Part shown: positions 17,601-26,840 of the stretch, piece after piece
How positions within the stretch are numbered: the stretch's first letter is position 1
How the letters are laid out: every line of letters starts with the position of its first letter
Assembly: GCA_947380295.1 (NCBI GenBank)
Contig: CANCQK010000016.1
Coordinates: 1 to 64,000 of the forward strand
Reading direction: 5' to 3'
Origin: Bdellovibrionales bacterium
GTDB lineage: Bacteria; Bdellovibrionota; UBA1018
DNA: 64,000 nucleotides
Translations under genes and position numbers: made by a program
Notes under the pieces: generated by a model
Database searches by the model: none
Told to the model about the DNA's origin: nothing
Seen by the model: only the letters and a program-made list of their open reading frames with translations

Positions 17601-18620
17601 TTATTGGTTATCCATCAATCTTGTAATCTGAACGGCACGGTTGCCCCTAGAAACACCCAGCACGCAACTCAACTTAGGAACACCTTCGACCATAAGCTTC
17701 AATTCTCCATCAGCGTCTTGACCAAGTGGAATGATGTCACCCACCTCAAGATTCACGAGGTCGCCGACGGTTATTGTTGCTGAGCCTAAATCGACTAAAA
17801 CCTCGGCCTCGACCGAACGGAGATGCTCTTCGAGCTTCTGTGTCCATTCTCGGTCCGCGTGGTCCATTTCCGTTTGAAACGAGGAGTTTAATTTATTTTT
17901 AATCGGCTCTAAGGTTGCATACGGCACAACCAAGGCCAAAGTTCCACTCGCATTCTCTAACTCGACCTCAAAGGTGGTGGAAACAATCACATCAGAGGGG
18001 GGAACCACACCGACGAACTGAGGATTCACCTCGGTTCTTACAAATGCTACATCTACCTTATGGACTGGCAGCCAGGCCTCTTCGAGGTCCTTAATGGCCA
18101 TTTCCATAACTTTCCGCATAATAGAAAGCTCAATTCGAGTAAATTCTTTACCTTCCATCTTAGTATAGGGACGATCAGTCCCTCCAAAGAAGCTATCTAC
18201 CAATGCGTAGGCTAGTTTAGACTCGAAAACAAAAATAGCGGGACCCCGAAGAGATTCGAACTTCATGATACACATGCAGCTTGGGATCGGAAGGGTATTT
18301 ACAAATTCACCAAACTTGATCAGATCGGTAGAAATGATACTAATAGCAGCAATTTTTCTCAGCGCGTTAGAGAGAGAAATTCTGAAAAGTCGGATAAATC
18401 GCTCATAGATAATATCTAGAGTCGGCATCCTGCCGCGAATAACTCGGTCCTGATTAGTTAAATCAAAAGTTGTAATCTGAGAGTCTGGGTTCCCATCAAC
18501 AATCGAACCGAAATCAGCCGCAGCAGGGTCAGCACCCTGCGCTGGAGCGGAGGAAGCGCCTCCGTCCGAAACGGCATTCAGGAGTGCATCGACTTCGTCT
18601 TGTGATAAAACCTGATTCAT
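17601..18620 (-). CDS. fliM: Flagellar motor switch protein FliM
   Basis: The 339-residue protein begins MNQVLSQDEVDALLNAV, the N-terminal helix that binds CheY-P in chemotactic bacteria. A middle CheC-like domain follows (MPTLDIIYERFIRLFRISLS) and a C-terminal SpoA domain (LVDLGSATITVGDLVNLEVG). The intact N-terminal helix implies chemotactic control of rotation. Confidence 0.97.
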   Translation of the reverse strand: MNQVLSQDEVDALLNAVSDGGASSAPAQGADPAAADFGSIVDGNPDSQITTFDLTNQDRVIRGRMPTLDIIYERFIRLFRISLSNALRKIAAISIISTDLIKFGEFVNTLPIPSCMCIMKFESLRGPAIFVFESKLAYALVDSFFGGTDRPYTKMEGKEFTRIELSIMRKVMEMAIKDLEEAWLPVHKVDVAFVRTEVNPQFVGVVPPSDVIVSTTFEVELENASGTLALVVPYATLEPIKNKLNSSFQTEMDHADREWTQKLEEHLRSVEAEVLVDLGSATITVGDLVNLEVGDIIPLGQDADGELKLMVEGVPKLSCVLGVSRGNRAVQITRLMDNQ

Positions 18621-18678
18621 TTTTCAGCCATCCTAGCTCAATTGAGTCATCGCATCCTGCGGTGACCCTAATTCAAAC

Positions 18679-19380
18679 TTACCCAGATAATGAGAAGCTG
18701 GTAAAGTAAACTCCCTTTACCTTTCCACTCACCAAAAAATTATTAAGAGAACTTTTTATTTCTTCTTTCAAGTACTCACGACCGTCTACGGTCGCTAAAT
18801 CCGAGGGTTTCTTACTATTAAATAGGTCGATAATTGCGTTTCTGACCTGAGGCGCCTTTTGACTAACCTCAGTTTCGGTCTCCTCATTAGGAACTTCTAA
18901 TGATATCGTGGCTCGAACAAACTTTGGACTATTACTCCCAGGCGTTGAAAGATTGACGGTGAATTGATCAAGAGCAACCATCCTCTCACCCGACTTCGAA
19001 AACGCATTCTTGAGGAGTCCGCCGCCGTGCTCACCACCGCCGCCGTGTTCGCCACCGCCACCGTGTTCGCCACCGCCACCGTGTTCGCCACCGCCGCCGT
19101 GCTCACCACCGCCGCCGTGCTCACCACCGCCGCCGTGCTCACCACCGCCGCCGTGCTCGCCACCGCCGCCGTGCTCGCCCTCTCCCTGAACTGCAATATC
19201 TTCGACTGCTGAGCGCTCTTTTTCCTTTTTGAAGCTAACAAAAAGGAGGACCACAACGACGATAGTCACTACCACGTTCACTAGGGATAAAATCAGAACG
19301 AGCTTACTTCCCTTACCTTCGCCTCCTGGCGCGGGCACCTGTGTAGATTCTTCTGACTCTTTCTTCTTTTCGGACGACAT
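18679..19380 (-). CDS. fliL: Flagellar basal-body protein FliL with a GGGGEH repeat linker
   Basis: FliL is an inner-membrane protein that surrounds the stator and supports motor torque. There is a short cytoplasmic N-terminus, one helix at about 27-48 (LVLILSLVNVVVTIVVVVLL) and a C-terminal periplasmic domain from about 135 (VALDQFTVNLSTPGS through FNSKKPSDLATVDGREYLK). Between them lies an insert of nine GGGGEH-type units (about residues 67-120), absent from ordinary FliL proteins that I know. The insert is His- and Glu-rich, so it could bind metal or simply space the domain from the membrane. The protein has 233 residues, against about 150-180 usually. Confidence 0.92.
   Translation of the reverse strand: MSSEKKKESEESTQVPAPGGEGKGSKLVLILSLVNVVVTIVVVVLLFVSFKKEKERSAVEDIAVQGEGEHGGGGEHGGGGEHGGGGEHGGGGEHGGGGEHGGGGEHGGGGEHGGGGEHGGGLLKNAFSKSGERMVALDQFTVNLSTPGSNSPKFVRATISLEVPNEETETEVSQKAPQVRNAIIDLFNSKKPSDLATVDGREYLKEEIKSSLNNFLVSGKVKGVYFTSFSLSG
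19019..19180 (-). repeat. 18-bp tandem repeat, 9 copies, inside fliL
   Basis: Nine in-frame 18-bp units encode GGGGEH on the minus strand. Units differ only at silent positions (for example CCGCCGCCG against CCGCCACCG, and TTC against CTC), which suggests expansion followed by some drift. A change in number would alter the FliL linker by six residues per unit without a frameshift. Confidence 0.95.
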
Positions 19381-19444
19381 GAAGGAACACCCCCTACAAT
19401 AATATCTATTTTGCTATGCAAGAGGGGCTTTAAGCAAGTAGGAA

Positions 19445-19483
19445 ATCCCGGCAAATCGATACCTAGGTACGATTTGCCGGGAT
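19445..19483 (-). terminator. Strong hairpin between flgE and fliL
   Basis: A perfect 14-bp inverted repeat pairs ATCCCGGCAAATCG (19445-19458) with CGATTTGCCGGGAT (19470-19483), around an 11-nt loop. There is no U-run after it on the minus strand, so it may pause or protect mRNA 3' ends instead of terminating fully. It splits the flagellar block into an upstream part (to flgE) and a downstream part (from fliL). Confidence 0.6.
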
Positions 19484-19513
19484 AATTACATTTTATGTAT
19501 TAATTTAGATCAA

Positions 19514-20797
19514 TTAATTTCGCTTGAGGTTAATTACTTCCTGCAGCATTTCGTCCGAAGTGGTGACTACTTTACTGTTAGCCTGGAAGTTGCGCTGAGC
19601 CTGCATCAGATTAATGAGCTCACTAGCGACGTCTGTTGTAGAAGACTCAAGAGTCTTCGATGAAACTCGACCACGCCCCCCAGTTTGGGGTGATCCAATG
19701 GTTGCCTGACCCGAAGATCGGCTCTCACGAAGACGATTTTGACCTACTTTGAACATTCCTTCTGGATTCTCAAATTTGGCAACAGCAACCTGAGCAACGT
19801 TAACATTTTCACCATTTGAATAAACAGCCGTCAAGGAACCGTCATCATTAAAGGTCATCCCAGTCAGTGTCCCTGCTGTGTAACCATCTTGCAAGGTCTT
19901 GTAGGCTTCTGACGCCGACCCATACTGAGTCACCTGCAAACCCTGACCTCCGTGCATCTTGTCCTCACCAAAGTTAAATTTGATGACCTGATCAGGTTGG
20001 GCACCCTTGTTAAAGTTAAAAGAGGACTTCTCGGTAATTTGTTCCTTCAAACGTCCGTCGGTATCAAATAAGAGTTTGCCTTTGGCGCATTCGACCATCT
20101 CATCTTTTTTACCATTTACGGTTTCTTCACCTTTAACCATCGCCTTCCAGCTCCAAACGCCGTCAGCAGTACGATTAAAATAAACCGTGGCCACGTGTGC
20201 AGTTCCTGCTGTATCAAAAACCGTGACGCCAGTACCAAAGTGAGCTGTTCCATCTGGGTTCGCGGGATCAAAGACCTTACTCAGATCGGCACGCAAGTCT
20301 AGATTCATGTTGAGTTTGACCTCGTTGGTCTTCTTAGCGTCAATGACGGTCCTTTTAATCCCGATTTCGCCCATTTTCGAGGTGATTTTTCCATTGTCGT
20401 CAGCCTGGAAGCCCATGACGTGATAGTTGTCATTATTAATCAGCTTACCTTCCTTATCGAAGTGAAAGCTCCCATTACGGCTGTAGCACTGGCCATCCGC
20501 TCCATTCATGACGAAGTAGCCGTCGCCAGTAATTGCAAGATCAGTCGGACTATCCGTCTGAAGAATGGCCCCCTGAGATAGGATTGGATTAACAGCAGCA
20601 AGGTGGACACCACATCCAATTTGATTACCCCCAAGCAAGCCTTTGAGAGACTTAGAGATCATGTCAGTGAACTCTGGACGGCTGGTCTTAAATCCAACCG
20701 TACTTGCATTTGCGATATTGTCGCCGTACAACGACATTGCTTCACTTTGACCAGAAAGACCAGACAAGCCAGTATAAAGAGATGCTAAAATACCCAT
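19514..20797 (-). CDS. flgE: Flagellar hook protein FlgE
   Basis: The ATG at 20797 (MGILASLYTGLSG) follows AAGGAGG by 7 nt, so it is preferred to the longer frame to 20818. The N-terminal signature is SLYGDNIANASTVGFKTSRP, and the C-terminal block (ELINLMQAQRNFQANSKV, then TSDEMLQEVINLKR) forms the coiled inner core D0 of the hook. The protein has 427 residues. The middle (about 130-330) is the variable surface-exposed domain. Confidence 0.95.
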   Translation of the reverse strand: MGILASLYTGLSGLSGQSEAMSLYGDNIANASTVGFKTSRPEFTDMISKSLKGLLGGNQIGCGVHLAAVNPILSQGAILQTDSPTDLAITGDGYFVMNGADGQCYSRNGSFHFDKEGKLINNDNYHVMGFQADDNGKITSKMGEIGIKRTVIDAKKTNEVKLNMNLDLRADLSKVFDPANPDGTAHFGTGVTVFDTAGTAHVATVYFNRTADGVWSWKAMVKGEETVNGKKDEMVECAKGKLLFDTDGRLKEQITEKSSFNFNKGAQPDQVIKFNFGEDKMHGGQGLQVTQYGSASEAYKTLQDGYTAGTLTGMTFNDDGSLTAVYSNGENVNVAQVAVAKFENPEGMFKVGQNRLRESRSSGQATIGSPQTGGRGRVSSKTLESSTTDVASELINLMQAQRNFQANSKVVTTSDEMLQEVINLKRN

Positions 20798-20907
20798 AGA
20801 GACGCCTCCTTGCGCCATTGATTCGTTTTGAGATCATATCCGATCCGTCAATCAGTCGGGATCAGCTAGGCTTCCCTCTACGGGTCCAGCCCACCTTCTA
20901 GTTCGAA

Positions 20908-21336
20908 CTACACTAAAACTGCACCATCAATATTGGTAAAAACATTTCCTGAGATTGAGTTGCGATCAATCGCAGTAATCACAGTCCTATTCTTCACATT
21001 AACAATCAGAGCTGCGTCGGAGGTCAGAATTAATGTATCCTGAACACCCTTCGCATCCGCCTTGTCTACTGCATCGTTCACTTTGGCAAGAACAGCTGGA
21101 TCAAGATTGATCTTTCGATCCTTCAACCGTTGACTTGCGTGGGCCGAAAACTTCAAGGGTGCCCTGATCTGAGATAAATCACTCTCTGAGACTGAAGGTT
21201 TTAACTTCTCCTCAAAAACTTGATCAAACTCTCCCTTGGTTCCTTCTTGCTTTCGGACCGGACGATCCGCCGAATTAATCCCACTCTGCCCAGGCAGAGA
21301 AGTAACACTCGGATAGAGAAACGTTCCTTGACTCAC
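20908..21336 (-). CDS. Flagellar operon protein of the TIGR02530 (flg_new) type
   Basis: The 142-residue protein sits between flgD and flgE, as this family does in Firmicutes and deltaproteobacteria. Its core FSAHASQRLKDRKINLD through VQDTLILTSDAALIVNVKNR is the family signature, and it ends with a short beta-rich region (TVITAIDR, VFTNIDGAVLV). The role is not well defined; a function in hook assembly is likely from position. It overlaps flgD by 4 bp. Confidence 0.88.
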   Translation of the reverse strand: MSQGTFLYPSVTSLPGQSGINSADRPVRKQEGTKGEFDQVFEEKLKPSVSESDLSQIRAPLKFSAHASQRLKDRKINLDPAVLAKVNDAVDKADAKGVQDTLILTSDAALIVNVKNRTVITAIDRNSISGNVFTNIDGAVLV

Positions 21337-22313
21337 TCGCTTTCACCTCCTCTCAAGCCGTTAGGAAAACCTTTTTCAATTTCAGGTGCTGCCTGAACTT
21401 GAGGTGCCCCACCGGAGTTCACTAAGTTATTTCGAGCCGGGAGCGGAATAAAATTCGAACTCCCCAAATTTGGCCGTTGAACTGCAGCAATCCCACCCGC
21501 GTGGGCCATCTGAGACTGGTCCATATCGACTCGAATTATGTTACGCATTGTAACTTTTTCCTGATGTTGAGCATCTCCTACTAAAAGGACGGGCTCATTC
21601 CCCTCGAAGCTCACACCTATTACTCTCGCCTGCGCCTGAGCACTAAGATTAATTAGTTGTCCTCGAGCGTCACTTGCTTCTACTTTTATTGTATAATCAC
21701 CAGACTTAGCAGGCATAGAATTATTTTTCAATCCGTCCCAAGTTAAGTTTACCTCGCCTGCATCTTGTTTTCCAAGTTCTTTATGGAATATTTCTTCACC
21801 TGTTGAACTGATAATTGAAATCTTTGTGTTCTCAGCGCTTCTAGGAAGCGAAAAGCCAAGAGACTCATTTTCGCCCTCAGTATGTGGAAATCTCTGCCGA
21901 TCAATCGTCACGTTTTTTCCAATCATATTTGTCATGACCATCTGCTCAAGTGGCTTATTTTGGGATCCAATTTTATTTAGATTACTGTTTACATTCTGTA
22001 ACTGCTCAACGGAGGTAAACTGAGCAACCTGAGTTGCCATCTGCTCTGCCTTGAATGGGTTGGTGGGGTCTTGATTTTTCATCTGAGTAATCATAATTTT
22101 AAGAAAATCGTCTTTGCCGAGTGCTTTCTTAATCTCCCTAGGTTTTTCAGCCTTCTGACCATATTTTGCCTGAATCTGCTGATAGACATCACCAAACTTT
22201 GGCGCAGTAGAGCTCTCTTTTTGATCGATTGACTGCGAAAACTGCCCACCCACTGCTGCATCAGGACCAGCCGGCAGCGCTCGACTCCCTTGATTTCCAA
22301 CTCCGCCTACCAT
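21333..22313 (-). CDS. flgD: Flagellar hook capping/assembly protein FlgD
   Basis: FlgD is the scaffold that caps the growing hook. The conserved block is ALGKDDFLKIMITQMKNQDP at about 75-95, followed by EQMATQVAQFTSVEQLQNVN. The C-terminal half has the Tudor/Fn3-type domain (GLKNNSMPAKSGDYTIKVEA). I take ATG 22313, with AAGAAG upstream, over a GTG at 22343. The N-terminal ~70 residues and the Pro/Asn-rich C-terminus are extra compared with E. coli FlgD. Confidence 0.92.
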   Translation of the reverse strand: MVGGVGNQGSRALPAGPDAAVGGQFSQSIDQKESSTAPKFGDVYQQIQAKYGQKAEKPREIKKALGKDDFLKIMITQMKNQDPTNPFKAEQMATQVAQFTSVEQLQNVNSNLNKIGSQNKPLEQMVMTNMIGKNVTIDRQRFPHTEGENESLGFSLPRSAENTKISIISSTGEEIFHKELGKQDAGEVNLTWDGLKNNSMPAKSGDYTIKVEASDARGQLINLSAQAQARVIGVSFEGNEPVLLVGDAQHQEKVTMRNIIRVDMDQSQMAHAGGIAAVQRPNLGSSNFIPLPARNNLVNSGGAPQVQAAPEIEKGFPNGLRGGESE

Positions 22314-22377
22314 GAATTCTTCTTTCTCTTTACAGTAGGGCACCCCCTCCTCGCGAAGGGAAGTGCCCTGCCCTAGT

Positions 22378-24114
22378 TTATACTGTTACGTCTAGCCGAC
22401 TCTCACCTCGAGCCTCTCTTACGGGAGCCCTCGACACCAAACTAGACCTCAAGGAAGCCATCCCTGAATTCTGCCTCGGTGATCGAGGTTCGTCATAAAA
22501 TCGCTCGGATTGAGCTGAGTTCTGATTTCTTCCTTGTCCTGAGTCATTCTGAAAACCGGTTGAGTTTTGGAACGAACGAGGTTCTGGCGTAGTTTCATTC
22601 TTTGCGACGCTAAAATCCACAGTTCCCAAGTTCAGACTTTGCGAGGAGAGATTTTCCTTCAGAGAGCCAATGCTCTCTTCCAGAATCTTTTTCGCTCGTT
22701 CATCTGAAGCTTGGATCTTGAGCCCTACCCGATTTCCATCAGTCAAAACACGAATATTCAACTCTCCCAGGTGATCCGGTCTGAGACGTACTCGGATCTC
22801 ACCGCCTCCTTGGTAGGAAGTACGGAGAATTCCAAGTCCAAGATTGGATAAACCCTCGGGTGCAAGTTGTCCTGAATAATTAGGACCACTGGACACCTGA
22901 GCATTGACCTCACTCTTAGGAATGGATTGAGTCGCCATTTCAAAGGTTCCAACTCCTTGTTGAGGAACTTGGATCCACGCTCTAGAGTCACTCGAAGAAG
23001 CTGTTGGCAGAGATTCATCACCCCCACCCTTCTGATCTCGAGCTCGTTCTTTCACCAAAATCAAAGGCATCGCCTGAATTTGCGGCACCATAGATCCCGG
23101 ACTCAAAATGGCTGCACTTTTTTGACCCGGAACCTGAGATGGCCACTGAGAAATTTCGTTCTGTTGAATGCGTTTATCAAAGACCATCTTTGGTCTTTCC
23201 TTTAACATCATCCCAGGGAGCTGAATTCCTGCAGTAGAGCTCTGACTTGGTGAATCTCCTGCTTCGACCATTAACTCAGATGAGTCACTTAACTCTGATT
23301 TTCTCTGAGAGTTAATCAAGTCGTTACGGGTATTCATAAAGTCGTTTCCGGTTACCCATTGCCTTTTAAAATTTCCAACTTGAACAGGCTGAGAAGGATC
23401 CTGATGCTGAGGCTGTACCCTATTGGTATTAACCTGGCCTTGAACCTTCTGACCTGTGATTGCATGACCCCCCACTTCGGAATGAATTCCGCTAGAAAAA
23501 TCGAGTTCCCCACCGGAGAACTCAACATTCTGGCCATCATCATTCAATTGAATTGAACCATCTGCGGGTCCAGCCCATGCTTTCTCAGTAGTCTGACTGA
23601 ATGCTGGAAATTTTGAAGCTAAGGTTTGTAAATCAACCTGAGGGCGAGAAGAACGAAGTCCCTGCCCTACCTCAGTCTGATTTTCTAGGACTCGATTGAC
23701 TTGCGATTTTTCAGAACTACTAGAACCACTCATCAACTGGTCAAAAATCATCTCCTTAGGATCTGACTCCTGAACCAAGTCTTGAGAATCAATACCGATC
23801 GTCTGAGCAGAAATTAATTCAGAATCCTGCGCTGAGCGATCATCAGAACCTGATGGTAGGCCAAATTTCTCTGCCTTTCCAGCGGATTCAAACTGAGACT
23901 CAGCTGTACCTCCCGACTTCAGCTCGGGCTTAAGTACTGGAACCGGGGCGCCCCCTTGCAGGGACACCAGGCTAGCCTGAAGTAGCTCCTGATCAAATTC
24001 TGACTCAGTGGCCGCTCCGCTCAGAGACCTGCGAGGTCCTACTCCTTCTCCGTCGAGTTTTTTTAAACTCTTAGCTTGCAACTGTATTTGCTGATTGCTT
24101 TTTATAGTTTCCAT
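22378..24114 (-). CDS. fliK: Flagellar hook-length control protein FliK
   Basis: FliK is the molecular ruler that triggers the FlhB switch when the hook is complete. Most of the roughly 578 residues are low-complexity and Ser/Gln-rich, as expected of a ruler. The C-terminal Flg_hook domain is clear at about 435-510: GGGEIRVRLRPDHLGELNIR, then GLKIQASDERAKKILEESIG. The chosen ATG at 24114 is one base after the stop of the gene before it, with GGGAGG 11 nt upstream. Confidence 0.92.
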   Translation of the reverse strand: METIKSNQQIQLQAKSLKKLDGEGVGPRRSLSGAATESEFDQELLQASLVSLQGGAPVPVLKPELKSGGTAESQFESAGKAEKFGLPSGSDDRSAQDSELISAQTIGIDSQDLVQESDPKEMIFDQLMSGSSSSEKSQVNRVLENQTEVGQGLRSSRPQVDLQTLASKFPAFSQTTEKAWAGPADGSIQLNDDGQNVEFSGGELDFSSGIHSEVGGHAITGQKVQGQVNTNRVQPQHQDPSQPVQVGNFKRQWVTGNDFMNTRNDLINSQRKSELSDSSELMVEAGDSPSQSSTAGIQLPGMMLKERPKMVFDKRIQQNEISQWPSQVPGQKSAAILSPGSMVPQIQAMPLILVKERARDQKGGGDESLPTASSSDSRAWIQVPQQGVGTFEMATQSIPKSEVNAQVSSGPNYSGQLAPEGLSNLGLGILRTSYQGGGEIRVRLRPDHLGELNIRVLTDGNRVGLKIQASDERAKKILEESIGSLKENLSSQSLNLGTVDFSVAKNETTPEPRSFQNSTGFQNDSGQGRNQNSAQSERFYDEPRSPRQNSGMASLRSSLVSRAPVREARGESRLDVTV

Positions 24115-24115
24115 T

Positions 24116-24838
24116 TTATTTTTCACCTCCCTTCTTCACTTTTTCCTTACCCTCTGCTGCGTCACTCGACACAGATCGCTCCACTTTGGATTCAGGAGCG
24201 CTCTTGGTCCGGGATAATCCAACCAAAAGCTCTGAAAGTTCAGTCGCTCGTTTTGCCTCAACGAGGTTCATAATCTTGGCCAATCGCGGTGTATCCATTT
24301 GATACATCACAGAGACCGCTAAACTGTTATCTAATGATGATAGAATTTTTGCAGCAGTCTTGGGACTCATTGCTAGAAAGGTTTCAATGAGTTTTGCCCT
24401 CTTCTCTTCAACTTCCTTGGACTGCTCCTGCTGATTTTTTTGGATCGCTTGCCGATCATGCTCTAGCCGTTTCAATTGATCAGCAATCGAATTCTCTCGT
24501 GTTTGAATATCGCCTTCTCTGATTGAAAGAGCTTTCTCCCTCTTCTGAATCTCTTCACGAGCACTTCTTAGATCTTCAACTGCAGCCTCAGAAGTGAGAC
24601 AAGCCCCTTGTTTTCCCTTGGATGAGGCTGATTTCTCTGGTTTCTTTTCAGATTTTTCACCCTCTTTTAAGTTTGCATCCTTGGACTCAGATTTCTGATC
24701 CGACTTTGTCTCACTTTTAGTTTCGGCGGGTCGTGGATCCTCATCCTTCGCCATCACAAATGAAATAGCAAAGCCAACTGAACCTAGGCCAAGCAAAGAA
24801 CTTAATAGAAGTCGGTGAGTCAGCCTCTTCAACATCAT
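24116..24838 (-). CDS. motE: MotE-like flagellar protein (MgtE-N domain)
   Basis: The 240-residue protein has an N-terminal membrane anchor or signal (LLLSSLLGLGSVGFAISFVMA), a long Lys/Glu/Ser-rich stretch and a coiled coil at about 90-145. A C-terminal MgtE-N-like domain follows (AMSPKTAAKILSSLDNSLAV, then MDTPRLAKIMNLVE). This layout is that of MotE, a periplasmic chaperone for the stator protein MotC in alphaproteobacteria. The same family lies next to fliJ in many operons. It overlaps fliJ by 4 bp. Confidence 0.82.
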   Translation of the reverse strand: MMLKRLTHRLLLSSLLGLGSVGFAISFVMAKDEDPRPAETKSETKSDQKSESKDANLKEGEKSEKKPEKSASSKGKQGACLTSEAAVEDLRSAREEIQKREKALSIREGDIQTRENSIADQLKRLEHDRQAIQKNQQEQSKEVEEKRAKLIETFLAMSPKTAAKILSSLDNSLAVSVMYQMDTPRLAKIMNLVEAKRATELSELLVGLSRTKSAPESKVERSVSSDAAEGKEKVKKGGEK

Positions 24839-25296
24839 TCGGCGTCACCCTCGATCTTAAGCAGGTGATTTCTCATGATCGTGAGTTCATCTTGTTCTTT
24901 TTGCTCAGATTTCTTAAGTTGATGCTTAAACTCAGAAAAGGCTCGTTCTCTCAGTGTTTCAATCATTCGAGTGAGGCGTTTTGCCTGAAGATAAGATCTC
25001 ATTGCTTTTTCTACGCCTCGATTAGCACGAAAAATTGCCTGGTCGGATTTGATAATTCTTTGTTTGGTCCCTACAATAAAACTCTGGATCAACTGAAATC
25101 CGGATGCAGGTGCTACTGTTTTAGCAAGACCATCACGATCATGAAAAGCTTGATCCAGTAAAAGCTGAAGCTGACGCTTACTCTCAAATTCAGATTGCAG
25201 CTTCTTCTGCGCCTCAGCTAATTCCCTCAACGCCTCATTTTCATTGAGAAGTCGGGATTGGAGAACAGATTCGAGTCCAAATCTAAATCGTTTCAT
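24835..25296 (-). CDS. fliJ: Flagellar export protein FliJ
   Basis: The 153-residue, almost fully helical coiled-coil protein opens with MKRFRFGLESVLQSRLLNEN, a typical FliJ start. FliJ is the stalk of the export ATPase, linking FliI to FlhA. AGAAGG precedes the ATG. A 110-bp AT-rich gap separates it from fliI upstream, the widest gap between flgB and flgD, so an internal promoter is possible; I saw no clear one. Confidence 0.9.
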   Translation of the reverse strand: MKRFRFGLESVLQSRLLNENEALRELAEAQKKLQSEFESKRQLQLLLDQAFHDRDGLAKTVAPASGFQLIQSFIVGTKQRIIKSDQAIFRANRGVEKAMRSYLQAKRLTRMIETLRERAFSEFKHQLKKSEQKEQDELTIMRNHLLKIEGDAE

Positions 25297-25406
25297 TACC
25301 TTCTGATCATGATGGATTTTTACTCATCAGAATAGACTGAATCTTTTTCCTACTTAATTTAATAAAATGTAATTTTTTGCCGAGACTGATGAATTTGGCG
25401 CAAAGA

Positions 25407-26840
25407 TCAGAACTGCAATCGATTCGATGTAGATTGGACAGGCTTTTGGTTTTGAGACATCTGTTGCCCATTCCCCGCTAAAGCTTCACCCGCTCGGATG
25501 ATCGAATGCATCCGACTGAGGGTATCTTGCATATCACTCGACTCTTCTACATTTTGCTTTAAGAAATCTAAAATACGCTCATGTACGGCAACAGCCTGAT
25601 CTATCTTCGGATTGCTGCCACGAACGTAGGCTCCAATATTAATAAGCTCTTCAATTTGGGCGTAGGTTGCCATCCACTCCTTAATCTGAGAGGCCCAACT
25701 CAGATGATTAGGATCAATAATCGCGCGCATCACGCGACTCGTGCTTTGCATGACATCGATGGCAGGAAAGTGGTTTCGCTGAGCAATCTTACGACTCAAG
25801 ACAATATGACCATCCAGAATAGAGCGAACAGAGTCGGCGATTGGATCATCCATATCATCGCCCTCGACCAAAACTGTGTACAATCCTGTAATACTCCCTT
25901 TTCCGGGAGAGGTACCCGCTCTTTCAAGAAGTTTTGGAATGGTTGCGAACACACTAGGCGTGTAACCCTTAGATGCCGGAGGCTCGCCCATTGAAAGACC
26001 AATCTCGCGCTGAGCCATACAAAAGCGAGTAACAGAATCCATTAAAAGGAGCACTTTTTTGCCCTGGTCTCGAAAATACTCCGCAATAGCTGTTCCCAAA
26101 AATGCTCCGCGCATTCTCAATAATGGAGACTTATCCGAAGTCGAAACAATCACAACAGACCGCTTTAAACCTTCAGGACCAAGATCACGTTCAATAAACT
26201 CTCTGACCTCGCGACCTCGCTCACCAATAAGCGCAATCACATTGACATCGGCCTGCGTCCTACGAGCCATCATTCCAAGCAAGACAGATTTTCCAACTCC
26301 TGAGCCTGCCATAATGCCCATTCTCTGGCCCTGGCCACAAGTGAGCAGTCCATTAATGCATCTCACCCCTAAATCCAAGGGCTTAGCAACAACTTCACGC
26401 TCTAAAGGGTGTGAGGGCCGCTGGTAAAGCCCTCGCTCTTCGAAATGAGCGTTTCCAAAGACAATAGGGCCTTTTCCATCGATGGGATTCCCTTGGCCAT
26501 CCAGAACTCGTCCAAGCAAGCCTGCTCCAACGGTAATTGTGGATACCTTTTTTTTCAAGATCACCAGGCTATCTTTGTTTACACCATGAACTTCTTCAAA
26601 CGGCATCAATAGAACCCGCTTGTCTCTAAAACCAACCACCTCGGCCTCAACATTATTTAAATTAAGACCCTGCTCACGATCGCCCGAAGGCAGAATTTGA
26701 CAAATGCTTCCGACTCCAGCACCAGGCAAATGAGCCTCAAAGACCAAACCGATGGACTTAGTAATTTTCCCAGCTTCGGTGTAGAGAAGACTTTGGCTAA
26801 GCTTTTCATCATATCGGTGCTTTTCAATTTTCCAGATCAA
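25407..26840 (-). CDS. fliI: Flagellum-specific export ATPase FliI
   Basis: The 477-residue protein is an F1-beta-like ATPase that powers or primes flagellar export. Walker A AGSGVGKS is at 178-185; ALIGERGREVREFIERDLG, VLLLMDSVTRFCMAQREIGL and GSITGLYTVLVEGDD are all family blocks. The C-terminus is slightly longer than usual and ends in a Gln/Ser-rich tail. It overlaps fliH by 4 bp. Confidence 0.97.
   Translation of the reverse strand: MIWKIEKHRYDEKLSQSLLYTEAGKITKSIGLVFEAHLPGAGVGSICQILPSGDREQGLNLNNVEAEVVGFRDKRVLLMPFEEVHGVNKDSLVILKKKVSTITVGAGLLGRVLDGQGNPIDGKGPIVFGNAHFEERGLYQRPSHPLEREVVAKPLDLGVRCINGLLTCGQGQRMGIMAGSGVGKSVLLGMMARRTQADVNVIALIGERGREVREFIERDLGPEGLKRSVVIVSTSDKSPLLRMRGAFLGTAIAEYFRDQGKKVLLLMDSVTRFCMAQREIGLSMGEPPASKGYTPSVFATIPKLLERAGTSPGKGSITGLYTVLVEGDDMDDPIADSVRSILDGHIVLSRKIAQRNHFPAIDVMQSTSRVMRAIIDPNHLSWASQIKEWMATYAQIEELINIGAYVRGSNPKIDQAVAVHERILDFLKQNVEESSDMQDTLSRMHSIIRAGEALAGNGQQMSQNQKPVQSTSNRLQF

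Noticed and set aside
18897..19256. Ala/Thr/Val-rich frames on both strands over the fliL repeats
   Set aside because: They are alternative frames of the 18-bp GGGGEH repeat. The fliL frame is supported by family blocks on both sides.
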